Assembly (NCBI RefSeq): GCF_029910235.1
Contig: NZ_CP112878.1
Coordinates: 62,001-126,000 of the forward strand
Source of the DNA: Pseudanabaena galeata CCNP1313
Lineage (GTDB): Bacteria; Cyanobacteriota; Cyanobacteriia; Pseudanabaenales; Pseudanabaenaceae
Reading direction: 5' to 3'
Length of the DNA stretch: 64,000 bases
A program made the translations under genes and the position numbers. The notes under the pieces are model-generated. The model was not told where the DNA came from. It searched no databases and saw only the letters and a program-made list of their open reading frames with translations. Of this stretch, positions 9,903 to 18,678 are shown one piece after another; the first letter of the stretch is position 1; each line of letters starts with the position of its first letter.

Positions 9903-11402
9903 CTAGAAAATCACAGTTTGATTGACAAACACTTGCAGTTCTTTACCTGCGGGGATAAAGAAGACATTGGGACGGGTTTTAATCTCCTCGATCGCCTGTT
10001 GACTACGACGATTCAAAGTTTCTGAGAGAACGCCAAAGCCACCACTAATCGCCGCACCGAGATAGTTGGGGGGTGGTGCAGTACTGACCGTGGCACTCCC
10101 GCCAATGGACGAGATGCTGCTAGTAGTTGTGGGACTATTGGTAAGTTTGCCAACTTCCGCTAATGCCGAAGTAATGAAGCTCGCCACATCCATACCGCTA
10201 ATTTCCGCACCGCGATCGAAGTACTTGTCCGCGACTAAAGGCGCACCCTCCGCACCACGAATCGAGATGGCATTGGGTGGTGGAATCAACTCGCGACCAT
10301 TGATCGCAATACCAACCACATCCAATTCAGCTAGTCCTGATTTGGCATCAAGAGGACGAGCGGTAACGATTAACACCGCATCCGCAGGAATTATAGGCTT
10401 ACCATCCGCTGTCGTAATTGGTTCTTGGAGAGTGACGATAAATTTAGGAATGAGTCCAGGGGCGCTACCCATAGTCCGACTGCCATCGGTGGAGAACACA
10501 ACTGATGTTTTCAATGCGGCTTTAGCAGTTGTCCCGACCAGCAAAGTATTTGCAGGTGTAGTCTTTGGCAAGGATTTTTCCGCTTGAGCGAGATAGTTAG
10601 TGAGCGAATTTAAGGGTGGTTTCTCAATTGTAGGAATTGAAGAATTGGGATTGTTAACGCTATTTGCAGCAACTGGACTGACCGCGATCGCGCGAGGCAT
10701 TTCCGTAGGCGCAGCCAGATTGCCATAACTGCCGATGCTTGCCAAGCGCTGCCATTCATCGGCGGGGTTTTTAGCTTCAGGTGGACTCGCCGAAAAGTTA
10801 CGTGGCGGCAGCATCACAGGTGTTGGTTGCGACATCACCTGTCGCATCGGTATTGGCTCAAGGGGCGGAGCCGATAGATTCCTTACGGGTGAGACGGTTG
10901 GGAGATCGGCAGACTGTGCGGGATTGGCTTCTAACTTGTCTTTGGAATCAGCTTTAGAAGCCAATGCATCTGACTTTGGTAGATTTGCTGGACGCAGTGT
11001 TTTTGATTTACCCGCAGAAAGCTGACTACCTAAAGCTAAATCCGTCTTGAACTTGGCAATTTCCGCATCCTTAGGATCGGTGGTCGAGGTTAGGGCAAGC
11101 TTTTCATCATTGGATTTAGCCGTTAATTGCTTGGCATTAGATGGCGACATAATGCTATTCATGAATAGCCCCACCAGCAAAAATCCTAGAGAACCAACCC
11201 CACCAACCAAAGCCATCTTAGAAAAAGGACTGCCAACAATACCCCTAATTGTCCGATGCTGCTCTGGATCTGGGTCATCACTAAAATCATCGATCGCTAA
11301 GCTCGTATTATTTACATCGGGTTGAAACCCAGTTAACTGAGCAAAGTCAATTTCATCGGTTACGCTTACTGATTGTGGTTCTTGAACTTCGGTAATCATC
11401 AC
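9903..11402 (-). CDS. VirB10/TrbI-like conjugation scaffold protein
   Basis: VirB10 proteins span the envelope and link the inner-membrane ATPases to the outer pore. The 499-aa product has a cytoplasmic N-terminus, one membrane helix at about 73-90 (ALVGGVGSLGFLLVGLFM) and a long Pro/Ala/Ser-rich periplasmic linker. The C-terminal beta-barrel region contains IIPADAVLIVTARPLD, NGRELIPPPNAISIRG and a final FFIPAGKELQVFVNQTVIF. The last element is the characteristic VirB10/TrbI end. Neighbours are the VirB8-like gene upstream (28 bp) and the VirB9-like gene downstream (33 bp), matching the usual core-complex order. Confidence is high. Confidence 0.82.
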   Translation of the reverse strand: MMITEVQEPQSVSVTDEIDFAQLTGFQPDVNNTSLAIDDFSDDPDPEQHRTIRGIVGSPFSKMALVGGVGSLGFLLVGLFMNSIMSPSNAKQLTAKSNDEKLALTSTTDPKDAEIAKFKTDLALGSQLSAGKSKTLRPANLPKSDALASKADSKDKLEANPAQSADLPTVSPVRNLSAPPLEPIPMRQVMSQPTPVMLPPRNFSASPPEAKNPADEWQRLASIGSYGNLAAPTEMPRAIAVSPVAANSVNNPNSSIPTIEKPPLNSLTNYLAQAEKSLPKTTPANTLLVGTTAKAALKTSVVFSTDGSRTMGSAPGLIPKFIVTLQEPITTADGKPIIPADAVLIVTARPLDAKSGLAELDVVGIAINGRELIPPPNAISIRGAEGAPLVADKYFDRGAEISGMDVASFITSALAEVGKLTNSPTTTSSISSIGGSATVSTAPPPNYLGAAISGGFGVLSETLNRRSQQAIEEIKTRPNVFFIPAGKELQVFVNQTVIF

Positions 11403-11430
11403 AACTCCTTCAAGTATCGACAGAGAAAAG

Positions 11431-12264
11431 TTATTTCAAATCATTTCGGGTGAGATCTCGCATGGCATAGATTTCTAGTCCAGAGGATTTCACTTTGAAA
11501 ATGGCTTGCTCCAGAGGTGAAGCATCGGCTTTCAGATTCGGCACATCGATCGCCTGAATAAAGATTTCTTTATTAAAGGGAACCGATTCGCCAACTTGAT
11601 TGAGGGGACTGAAAGTAACCAGATTTGCCACCAGATTAACTTTCCATTTCCCTTTCTCAATCTCTTCAGGAACCGTAATCGTCTGCGGCACTAGAATTAC
11701 CTTGCTGCCCCCTGAGAAAACCTCTATCGGTGTGAGTTCCGCGATCGATGAGAGCAATCCTTTACGGAAGTCTTCAGAAAAAGCAAAGCTGGCTTGCCAT
11801 GCCGTGGTAGTGATTTTCTTTTTCAAGCCCTTGTCCGCCGTAACTTCCACGCCAGTATCTAAAAGCGGCTTCCCATTTTGACTTGCCTCAGAGGGCAGTT
11901 CCCCTGTCCATGTCATCAGTGCCATCACCTGCTGAGTGACAAACTGTTTTACCACTTCAGGAGATCTGGTTTTATTTTCACTGGCGATCGCCGTAATCGC
12001 TTTACCGCCCGACAACTGTACGAGCGTTGGTGGTTTCTGGGAAGCAAGGGAGGCATATGCACCAATCAGAGCGATCAGCCCTAAACTATTGAGTGCCGAT
12101 AAGCCAAGTATGCCGAACAAAATCGATACCACCAGTACGTCTTTAGGAGTTTTGGCTTTACTACGGTGGGATAGACCAGCAGGAATAAAGCGATGGAAAG
12201 CATTAGTTTCATCTGTTTCTGGTTTTGGTTCAGTATTCACTTCAGTATTTGGATATGAGTTCAT
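11431..12264 (-). CDS. VirB8/TraE-like inner-membrane assembly factor
   Basis: The 277-aa protein has one membrane helix at about 45-72 after a hydrophilic N-terminus. A periplasmic domain follows with alternating strands (KVILVPQTITVPEEI, KWKVNLVANLVTF) and a C-terminal conserved-looking IFIQAIDVPN. Bitopic topology, size and position directly before the VirB10-like gene fit VirB8/TraE, which nucleates channel assembly. The C-terminal region has features of both families and I cannot separate them by eye. Identity is inferred from topology and synteny. Confidence 0.6.
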   Translation of the reverse strand: MNSYPNTEVNTEPKPETDETNAFHRFIPAGLSHRSKAKTPKDVLVVSILFGILGLSALNSLGLIALIGAYASLASQKPPTLVQLSGGKAITAIASENKTRSPEVVKQFVTQQVMALMTWTGELPSEASQNGKPLLDTGVEVTADKGLKKKITTTAWQASFAFSEDFRKGLLSSIAELTPIEVFSGGSKVILVPQTITVPEEIEKGKWKVNLVANLVTFSPLNQVGESVPFNKEIFIQAIDVPNLKADASPLEQAIFKVKSSGLEIYAMRDLTRNDLK

Positions 12265-12269
12265 GGGAA

Positions 12270-13307
12270 TTACCTAGAAATGCGTAGACCGATATTTAAA
12301 CCTGCGGAAGCGGCGGCACTTGCTGCCGAGAGAATGGCGCTAAATATTGCCATGCCACCACCCGCTGATAGGGATAGGGCAAGAATTGGTGCAAGTAGTC
12401 CGAGGGTGATGGCAATGGAGAGTGTATCCAGTTGTGCGGATGCGGCGATCGCGGTGGCGGCAAGTCCTGTGACAATGTTCAAGCTTAGTTTTGCCATCCC
12501 TAATGACCAAAATCCCGTCATCCATGCATAGAGTGGCTTTGCCCCGATGGGTAGTAAGGAAGCACCAACCGCAAGGGGACCGAGTAAACCTGTCAGTAAA
12601 AATCCGACCTCAATCAAAGCCTGAAACGCCGACTGCATCGCCACCATAAAAGTCTCAATTGCCGCCAGCATAATTGACCTTGAAATCACCGTACCGGGGA
12701 AGAGATTAGTAACTGTTTCAAGAGGATTTTCACTTGCTTTCTCGATTTGTTTTTGTAACTTACCAACCAAAGCCGCAGCAACTGCACCGTAGTTGGATTG
12801 GTAATTACCGAGAAGGGCTTGAGCTTTGGTATTCACCTCTTGTAAGCAGACCTGCATCTCCTCATTTTTAGTGAGTCCATTGCATTGCTGACGGTAGGCA
12901 ATGATTTGCTCTTGGGCGACCGAAAAATCAGCTAGGGCTGATAGGGTTTTCTCCAATTGGGCGGTGGAGGTAATTGCGCCTAAGACCGAGTTATTGGCAT
13001 TGTTAATCACTGTCCGCATCCCATTGGTTAGTCCAATTAGATTTTGACCACCATTAGTGAGCAGCACAATGACAATTACTGGCCAGATTAATTCCCCAAA
13101 CTGCCGATAGCTCTGGTCATCAATCAAGTTTTTGGTGAATTGGATTGTCCATAGCAACAGCGAAGCCACGGCAACGATCAATCCCAGATTGGTGAGCGCT
13201 TGATAGAGCGTGCCATTAAAGGCAAGTTCCCAAGTGTTCTGCCATGCCCCTTGTACCGCTAGCGATACCTCTTCTGAATTGTTGACGATCGCTTGAGCAA
13301 TCAGCAT
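12270..13307 (-). CDS. VirB6/TrbL-like polytopic membrane protein
   Basis: The 345-aa product is strongly hydrophobic, with about six membrane segments. One is at about 38-58 (ALTNLGLIVAVASLLLW), one at 75-88, and a cluster from 200 to 340 ends in an Ala/Ser/Gly-rich helix (AIFSAILSAASAAASAG). The central soluble loop has three Cys (CNGLTKNEEMQVC). Polytopic VirB6/TrbL proteins form the inner-membrane channel entry. It sits between the VirB5-like and VirB8-like genes with gaps of 11 and 5 bp, the place where VirB6 is normally found. Confident as a membrane T4SS component, moderately as VirB6. Confidence 0.72.
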   Translation of the reverse strand: MLIAQAIVNNSEEVSLAVQGAWQNTWELAFNGTLYQALTNLGLIVAVASLLLWTIQFTKNLIDDQSYRQFGELIWPVIVIVLLTNGGQNLIGLTNGMRTVINNANNSVLGAITSTAQLEKTLSALADFSVAQEQIIAYRQQCNGLTKNEEMQVCLQEVNTKAQALLGNYQSNYGAVAAALVGKLQKQIEKASENPLETVTNLFPGTVISRSIMLAAIETFMVAMQSAFQALIEVGFLLTGLLGPLAVGASLLPIGAKPLYAWMTGFWSLGMAKLSLNIVTGLAATAIAASAQLDTLSIAITLGLLAPILALSLSAGGGMAIFSAILSAASAAASAGLNIGLRISR

Positions 13308-13318
13308 AGGTCATCTCG

Positions 13319-14284
13319 CTATCTTAGAAAGGTATAGGGCATCCGTTGTTGCACGGTGGAGTTGCGCTCGATCAACCGATCTTGGCGATCACCTTTGAGG
13401 GAGGCGTTAATCTGGTCAAGATTGAGCAGTGATGTGGCTCCCTGTTGGGTTTGTTGCACTTGCAGCGCTAATTGTTGAGCGTCAATCTGAGCGCGTTGGC
13501 TATTCTGTTCGGCTACCTGTGAGTTCTGTTCAGATAGCAACCCCAATTGATTAGCGACGTTACCAACCTGATTGGCATTGTTGCCAAACTGGGAAGCAAT
13601 ATTGGCAAGGATTGCCGAATTACCTGCATTTTGCTGCACCACAATCTTGAGGACATCCTGTGTCGATAGGGCGGCTTGTGCTTGCTGCGAAAGTCCATCC
13701 ACCTGTTGGGAACGGGCTAAGGAATTCTGAGCAAAGCTAACAGAATTCGCCGCGATCTGTTGGGAGACATCAGCGATCGCGGTGCTAGTTTCTGCACCTG
13801 TCGCTGTATTCAAAGATAGCTGTCCAACGTTCTGAGCATTGACGAGCATATCTTCAAGGGTTTTCTTCAACCTTGCTTGCCCCTCTTCTCCCAATACATT
13901 TTGGATCGAGGTATTCGTAATTGCCGAGGTGACCACACCTTGATTGATCAATGTGCCATTTAGCCCCGCACTGTTAAATGCTCCCTCGATCTGAGCGAGA
14001 ACGGTGGCTTCGGCTTTACTGGGATCTGGTAATCCCAGTTGCCCAATTGACTGAGTAATGGCGGCTTGTACCTGTGGTAAGTACTGCCCAAGTAGCTTGT
14101 CCATCTGTGCTTTTAAGAAATCGCCAGAATTGATCGAGGTAATCAGTTGATTGACCTGTTGAATTAATCCTGTGAGTTCGGGTGGTAATGGAACTTGAGC
14201 ATCCGCAGGGTGGGGACTAAATAGCAAAAGCGAACAGGTTGCGAGGCTGATGACTGCAATCTGACGGGGTTTTCGTTTGTTCAT
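13319..14284 (-). CDS. VirB5/TrbJ-like periplasmic coiled-coil protein
   Basis: A signal peptide (residues 1-29, ending ADA) is followed by an almost entirely helical, Gln/Asn/Ala-rich protein. It contains long heptad-like stretches, for example NQVGNVANQLGLLSEQNSQ and SQVAEQNSQRAQIDAQQ. VirB5/TrbJ proteins are secreted helical pilus-tip or adhesion subunits with this composition. The gene follows the VirB4-like ATPase by 31 bp and precedes the VirB6-like gene. Composition and synteny support the call; there is no diagnostic motif. Confidence 0.65.
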   Translation of the reverse strand: MNKRKPRQIAVISLATCSLLLFSPHPADAQVPLPPELTGLIQQVNQLITSINSGDFLKAQMDKLLGQYLPQVQAAITQSIGQLGLPDPSKAEATVLAQIEGAFNSAGLNGTLINQGVVTSAITNTSIQNVLGEEGQARLKKTLEDMLVNAQNVGQLSLNTATGAETSTAIADVSQQIAANSVSFAQNSLARSQQVDGLSQQAQAALSTQDVLKIVVQQNAGNSAILANIASQFGNNANQVGNVANQLGLLSEQNSQVAEQNSQRAQIDAQQLALQVQQTQQGATSLLNLDQINASLKGDRQDRLIERNSTVQQRMPYTFLR

Positions 14285-14315
14285 GGCAGTGTCAGGAGTT
14301 TTTAGAGGTGAAAAA

Positions 14316-16349
14316 TTAAGCAGCCAGTTCGGGTAATTTCAGCTTGCGCCCATCCCTCAAAGCACTTGCCATCTCGCGCGAAAAAGCAGCCAGCCCTTTA
14401 TAGGGATCTGCCATGGCAAGCATGTAAGCAGTACGTGCCTCTTGCTCATCGGGATTGTTTGCCACAACGCCTAGTTGGATATAGCTAGGGAAAAAACGCA
14501 CGAATGTATAAATGCCTGCATCATCTAGCAGCCATTGCGAATAGATCGCCTCGCGTTTGGGGAAGAACCGCTCCTCTGCATTCTGGGCAATCACCTCTCT
14601 GGGATATTTGAGAATGCTCACAAAGCTATCCACTGCCGATGGTTGGATGCGACCGATTAATCTGGTGGATAGATTTTGCAAGATTTTCGGTGCGGAGGGC
14701 GATCTGGCGATCGTGTCAGGATCTTGGGCGGAAATAATTACCTTAATACCCGCTTTGGCTCCATTGGCACAGAGCCTTGCCACCATTTCCGAGATCGTCG
14801 GATATTCAAATAGAATCGGGGCTTCATCGATGAACAGGATACTTGCAGGTGATGATAAAGCGCGTCGCAGGGCGGCGGAATATGCCGATAAAGCTAAAAT
14901 CGCCGCATCCTCTGCTTCCGATAGGTTTCGTAGGGCAAACACCAATAGTCTTGCATCACTACGAAAAGTCGATGGACGGGAAATGGCGCGACCGATTCTG
15001 GAGTTAAGCCAGAATCGCAGTTGAATCACTATTTGATTGGTGGCTTGATCGATCTGTTCGCTATCAGCAACATCGGAGGTAATTTCCGCTTTACCCTCCG
15101 TCAAAAAGTAATCCAGAAAGTCCGACAGAGTTGGCATATTGCTCCATGCTTCTGTACCGAATCCATCAGCGATCGCCCGATCGTATCTGGCTTTAATCTG
15201 CTGATCGTCAAAGAAGCTATTAACCACAGGCACTAACAAAGCCCTAATCAATTGCCGCAGTTGCCTTTCTGATGAAGAGAGGTCATGCTGACTTGCCCCG
15301 AACACCATTGTCATCAATGCTGATTCTACAAAGGATTTGAAATCCCGTAGCCGTTCTTCTGCTTGTTCAGGGTCAAAGGCTCGCAGATCTGGTAATTCGA
15401 GCAAGTTTGAGGACTCTTTGCTAATGTCAAAATAGGCTCCCAGTTCACCGATGAAATGGGTGTAGTCCGTGAACGTACTCGTGCCATCGGGCTTAGGGAA
15501 ATCGAGAGCCACAATTTGCTGTTCTTGGCATAGGGCTTGAGACAAAATCGCCGATACTAATACCGACTTACCCGCACGGGTAGTTGCAAAAATACCGATA
15601 TTGCGATGCTTGCGTACATCGATATATAAAGGCATTCCGCCTTCTTCCGTAATCAATTCAAAGCCATTCTCATCAACAGATCTGGGCATCACACAGCTTG
15701 TAAAGGCAACTGCTTCATCTGATAAATAAACATGGCGACGGGGGAATGGTTGAGCCAGCAGATTTCCCACTGTTACTGGTAAGGTTTGTTTCCACATCAG
15801 CCATGCATATTCCGTCTCGCGTTCTACCCAAGCAGGACGCTGGAAGCAACTGCAAAAATAGCGACAGGCATCATCAAGGGCAATCAAGTTGGGACGACGA
15901 ATCAACACCGCCACAGCCACATTAATTGGCATAGCTCCCTCATATAGTGCTTCCTGTGCCTTGACCGCTTTTTGCTGTTTCAGTGACGCATTAACATTGA
16001 TGTTATTCAAGGATGCCGATTGCTCTTGCGAGACAATGCTCTGCTTGGTCACCCGTTGCATATTTGCTTTGACAATGGTTTCATTGGCTCTTGTGAATTG
16101 ACAAAACACTTCTGTATTTGCCACAGAGTCGCGTGCGATCGCTTCCCAGAGATAGCGCATCTGCTTACCCTTAGATACCCAACCCCCTGGTTTATCCATG
16201 AAGGTTAGTACGCCGATATATTCACCCTTGAGATGCACAAACCCATTGTCAGCAAAGGGAATCGAATCGGGACGCTCTAACAATAGTGTTTTTAGATGCA
16301 CTTGGGTATTGATACGCTCTTCCACACCCCGCTCGGACATCACCAACAA
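14316..16349 (-). CDS. VirB4/TraC-like secretion ATPase, C-terminal fragment of a split gene
   Basis: This frame holds the ATPase core of VirB4, which energises pilus assembly and transfer. It has a variant Walker A ATTRAGKS (255-262), FSDxxxxS-like regions, a Walker B SILFIDEAP (Asp508-Glu509) and the VirB4-type ISAQDPDTIARS motif. The frame stays open upstream of its nominal TTG start and reads EHLWRQFNSSNPPTIPQLL, which fits the end of the preceding gene (LTEQEL) perfectly after a -1 shift at base 16400. The full-length protein would be 914 aa, a normal VirB4 size. Independent translation from TTG 16349 or ATG 16340 is possible but would lack the N-terminal domain. See the finding on the frameshift. 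Confidence 0.85.
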   Translation of the reverse strand: MLVMSERGVEERINTQVHLKTLLLERPDSIPFADNGFVHLKGEYIGVLTFMDKPGGWVSKGKQMRYLWEAIARDSVANTEVFCQFTRANETIVKANMQRVTKQSIVSQEQSASLNNINVNASLKQQKAVKAQEALYEGAMPINVAVAVLIRRPNLIALDDACRYFCSCFQRPAWVERETEYAWLMWKQTLPVTVGNLLAQPFPRRHVYLSDEAVAFTSCVMPRSVDENGFELITEEGGMPLYIDVRKHRNIGIFATTRAGKSVLVSAILSQALCQEQQIVALDFPKPDGTSTFTDYTHFIGELGAYFDISKESSNLLELPDLRAFDPEQAEERLRDFKSFVESALMTMVFGASQHDLSSSERQLRQLIRALLVPVVNSFFDDQQIKARYDRAIADGFGTEAWSNMPTLSDFLDYFLTEGKAEITSDVADSEQIDQATNQIVIQLRFWLNSRIGRAISRPSTFRSDARLLVFALRNLSEAEDAAILALSAYSAALRRALSSPASILFIDEAPILFEYPTISEMVARLCANGAKAGIKVIISAQDPDTIARSPSAPKILQNLSTRLIGRIQPSAVDSFVSILKYPREVIAQNAEERFFPKREAIYSQWLLDDAGIYTFVRFFPSYIQLGVVANNPDEQEARTAYMLAMADPYKGLAAFSREMASALRDGRKLKLPELAA

Positions 16350-17059
16350 CTGCGGAATCGTAGGAGGATTGCTGCTATTAAATTGCCGCCAGAGATGCTC
16401 AGTTCCTGCTCGGTCAAGGGTCGCAGGTCTAAACCCATGCGATTAACGAGAATCTGCTCCCAGTTCAAGAAGCCATCGGTAAAAGCCTTAGCAAAAGCAA
16501 TCTCATGACGCTCCTGCTCAATTTGCTTTTCCTGACCCATCAATTGCTGCGATAGCTTCTGTACCCACGCCAGTGCTTTTTCAAGACCATCATTGCCTTC
16601 AGCCGTGGAACCACGCACAGTATAGGTGGCATAGAGTCTCAGGAATTTTGGTTTGCGTAGTCCTGCCTTAGATAGCTCCTGTACTCTCTGCTTTTCACCC
16701 ATGACTAGAAACTTGAGCTGCGGCGTATCCGCTTGTTCGTAAAGTTCTTGGAGTTGCTGTTGGCGATCGCTGTCGGAACTAACCGAACCAAAATGCACCG
16801 TCAGCTTTTCACCATCAGGAATATCTTTCAACCCTGATTGAATCGCCTCAAATAGCGATTCTTCCTGATCCGTTGAGAGGGTGGTATGAATGCCCTTCGA
16901 CTCCCAGCCAAATACAAACTGTAACGATTCGAGAGACGATTGCCCCTGCTTGAGGACGAAACAACTGACGGCGCGACCGCGTAGCTCGAACTTGAGCAGA
17001 CATTCTACGGCTAGCTCTTTTTCAAAATGGCGATATCGCTTCTGCTTAACGCTCTGCAT
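16340..17059 (-). CDS. VirB4/TraC-like ATPase, N-terminal fragment of a split gene
   Basis: The first 220 residues look like a normal VirB4/TraC N-terminal domain (FVFGWESKGIHTTL, KLTVHFGSVSSDSD, TYTVRG, then a long helix with MGQEKQIEQERHEIAFAKAF). The last 19 residues (after LTEQEL, ending RFRSCW) are unlike the family and arise from reading past a missing base. The -1 frame from base 16400 continues the protein smoothly into the ATPase fragment. It overlaps the VirB3-like gene upstream by 14 bp, so translation is probably coupled. Either the gene is inactivated, or the deletion is a sequencing or assembly error; no canonical slippery heptamer is present. Confidence 0.75.
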   Translation of the reverse strand: MQSVKQKRYRHFEKELAVECLLKFELRGRAVSCFVLKQGQSSLESLQFVFGWESKGIHTTLSTDQEESLFEAIQSGLKDIPDGEKLTVHFGSVSSDSDRQQQLQELYEQADTPQLKFLVMGEKQRVQELSKAGLRKPKFLRLYATYTVRGSTAEGNDGLEKALAWVQKLSQQLMGQEKQIEQERHEIAFAKAFTDGFLNWEQILVNRMGLDLRPLTEQELSISGGNLIAAILLRFRSCW

Positions 17060-17381
17060 ACTTTCTTGCCTCCTGTTTACGCATCCCCTTGTACTGATAA
17101 ACGCCTCGCGTCCATCGTGGCACAGGGATAAATTTTGATAAAAAACGATAGGGCTTTGAACCAGTTAAAATCCACCATGTCGCATCACCCCATGCCACGA
17201 TTAGCAATACCCATAACCAAGGCAGATTCAGAACCACGTAGCAAATCATGAACAGAGTAAAACTGATAATCGCCCAAGGAATGATTAGCTCAGTGGGAAA
17301 CGGTCCAATCTTGGGACTTGCCCCCAAAATGGCATTGACCTTACGGAATTTGTATTCTTCTGCCATAGTGTTAGGCTGCAC
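17046..17381 (-). CDS. VirB3-like small membrane protein
   Basis: This 111-aa protein has two adjacent membrane segments (about 33-50 and 52-70) followed by a basic, aromatic tail (PVPRWTRGVYQYKGMRKQEARKY). VirB3/TraL proteins are short inner-membrane partners of VirB4 with this hairpin topology, and their genes lie directly before virB4. Here the gene overlaps the VirB4 N-terminal fragment by 14 bp and the VirB2-like gene by 11 bp. Synteny and topology carry the call. Confidence 0.65.
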   Translation of the reverse strand: MQPNTMAEEYKFRKVNAILGASPKIGPFPTELIIPWAIISFTLFMICYVVLNLPWLWVLLIVAWGDATWWILTGSKPYRFLSKFIPVPRWTRGVYQYKGMRKQEARKYAER

Positions 17382-17952
17382 CTGTGATGATGCCTGCCAA
17401 AATGTCGCCCATTGTCACCGTTACTACCAGAATTAGCGGAGTTCTAGCCATTTGCTGCCAGTCATCGTCGTTTCGAGCTGATTGAATCACTTTTACTAGT
17501 CCAATTCCCAGATAGATTACAAACAAGGCTCGCAACACATTGAAAATCAGGGCAACTAGTCCTGTATCAATCCCAGGAATTGCCCCTGTCATCCATGTCT
17601 GAGTCCTATTGAAAAACTGGGCTTGAGCTGGCTCCACTGTGAGAATTAGCAGTAAACCAATCACAAAACCAATGGCGATACCCAGTAATAAAACGGGACT
17701 GTACTTGGATTGCCGAATCAATTGCTCGAATTTACCATAGAGCATCAGCAATACCTTTGGGAAGGCTATCAGCAAACCAATCAAGGCGAGTAAAGCTGTG
17801 AGATACATTCCTTTAGAGCAAGCAAAGGTGATGACGATTCCCACAATTGAAGCCGTCAATGTGGCTATCTGAAGATTTTGGATTTGGCTGAGGAAGTTAC
17901 TGCGGTGGGGACTATAGGGAACTCTCAGGGAATTAATTGGATAGGTTTTCAT
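17371..17952 (-). CDS. VirB2-like prepilin / membrane protein
   Basis: The 193-aa product has an unusually long N-terminal part with three membrane segments (about 28-50, 52-72 and 86-106). An AQA↓QFF-type signal-peptidase site at about 110-113 follows. The mature-like tail has two hydrophobic helices (GLVALIFNVLRALFVIYLGIGL and LILVVTVTMGDILAGIITG). The tail alone resembles a VirB2/TraA pilin: a short, two-helix protein released after AxA. It is the first gene of the operon, where pilin usually sits. The extra helices before the cleavage site are odd for a pilin. Confidence 0.55.
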   Translation of the reverse strand: MKTYPINSLRVPYSPHRSNFLSQIQNLQIATLTASIVGIVITFACSKGMYLTALLALIGLLIAFPKVLLMLYGKFEQLIRQSKYSPVLLLGIAIGFVIGLLLILTVEPAQAQFFNRTQTWMTGAIPGIDTGLVALIFNVLRALFVIYLGIGLVKVIQSARNDDDWQQMARTPLILVVTVTMGDILAGIITGAA

Positions 17953-18117
17953 AGTTGCTATCTAGAAAAATGTGAGACATGGGAAATAGATGCACAAAAG
18001 CCATAGGCAACAAAGCGATCTGATTACCTTTGCACCTCTACTTTTGAAAAGCATTCTGATTGATAGTTCTTTTCCCGTCAATAACCGAACAGCATACGCA
18101 CTGTCGTTTTAGGCTGT

Positions 18118-18385
18118 ATTTGAAACATCACGATCGCCGCCGCCGATCTGCTAAGGCATCGTTTAAGCCACCTTGCAAATATTGCTTCCGCAACCTCCAG
18201 AGACGGGTTCTTTTAACCCGCAGCACTCGCATTACTTCGGAGATGTCCACACCGTCATGCAGAGCAAGTAATACCTGTGCACGATTGATGGTTGACGCAT
18301 GACCATTACCTTTTAAGCATAGAGACACGCATTGGCGATAATCGGTGTTGGTGAGGGTGATTTTTAGTCTTTCCATGTTTCAAAT
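18118..18385 (-). mobile_element. Small transposon remnant with 12-bp inverted ends and an IS630-type HTH fragment
   Basis: The identical 12-mers TATTTGAAACAT (18118-18129) and ATGTTTCAAATA (18374-18385) bracket a single 82-aa frame at 18128-18376. That frame reads as the N-terminal HTH of an IS630/Tc1-type transposase (AQVLLALHDGVDISEVMRVL, then KRTRLWRLRKQYLQGGL). It stops right after DRRRRS, where the family continues with GRP and the DDE domain. Only the DNA-binding domain is present, so the element is not autonomous. It is either a deletion derivative (MITE-like) or a captured HTH that could still bind transposon ends and repress. The inverted ends are exact but short. Confidence 0.5.
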
Positions 18386-18678
18386 AACGTTTTGTAAAGT
18401 TTGGCGTGGGGCTACTTTTTTTTGCTAATCATTACTTTTGTCGGACAATTATTTGTTAACTTTCCTGACTAGAATGTTTTATGTAAAACAAATTTTATAA
18501 GCATAATCTTCTCAACTAATCTCTGGAAATATTTCATAGGGAAGATTCAGCATATTTTATAGCTATTGTTGAAGATGAGAAGGGGGAAATTAAACAATAC
18601 AAAAGATTGGTTATGCCCGCCTATTCATATAGGTAAGCGATAATTGGAAAGTGGTTTGCAAAATGGAGATGGTTTATC

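Noticed and set aside
18430-18480. Tn7-like/CAST transposon end (GTCGGACAATTATTTG)
   Set aside because: Only one weak copy exists; no second site, no tnsB or tnsC gene nearby.
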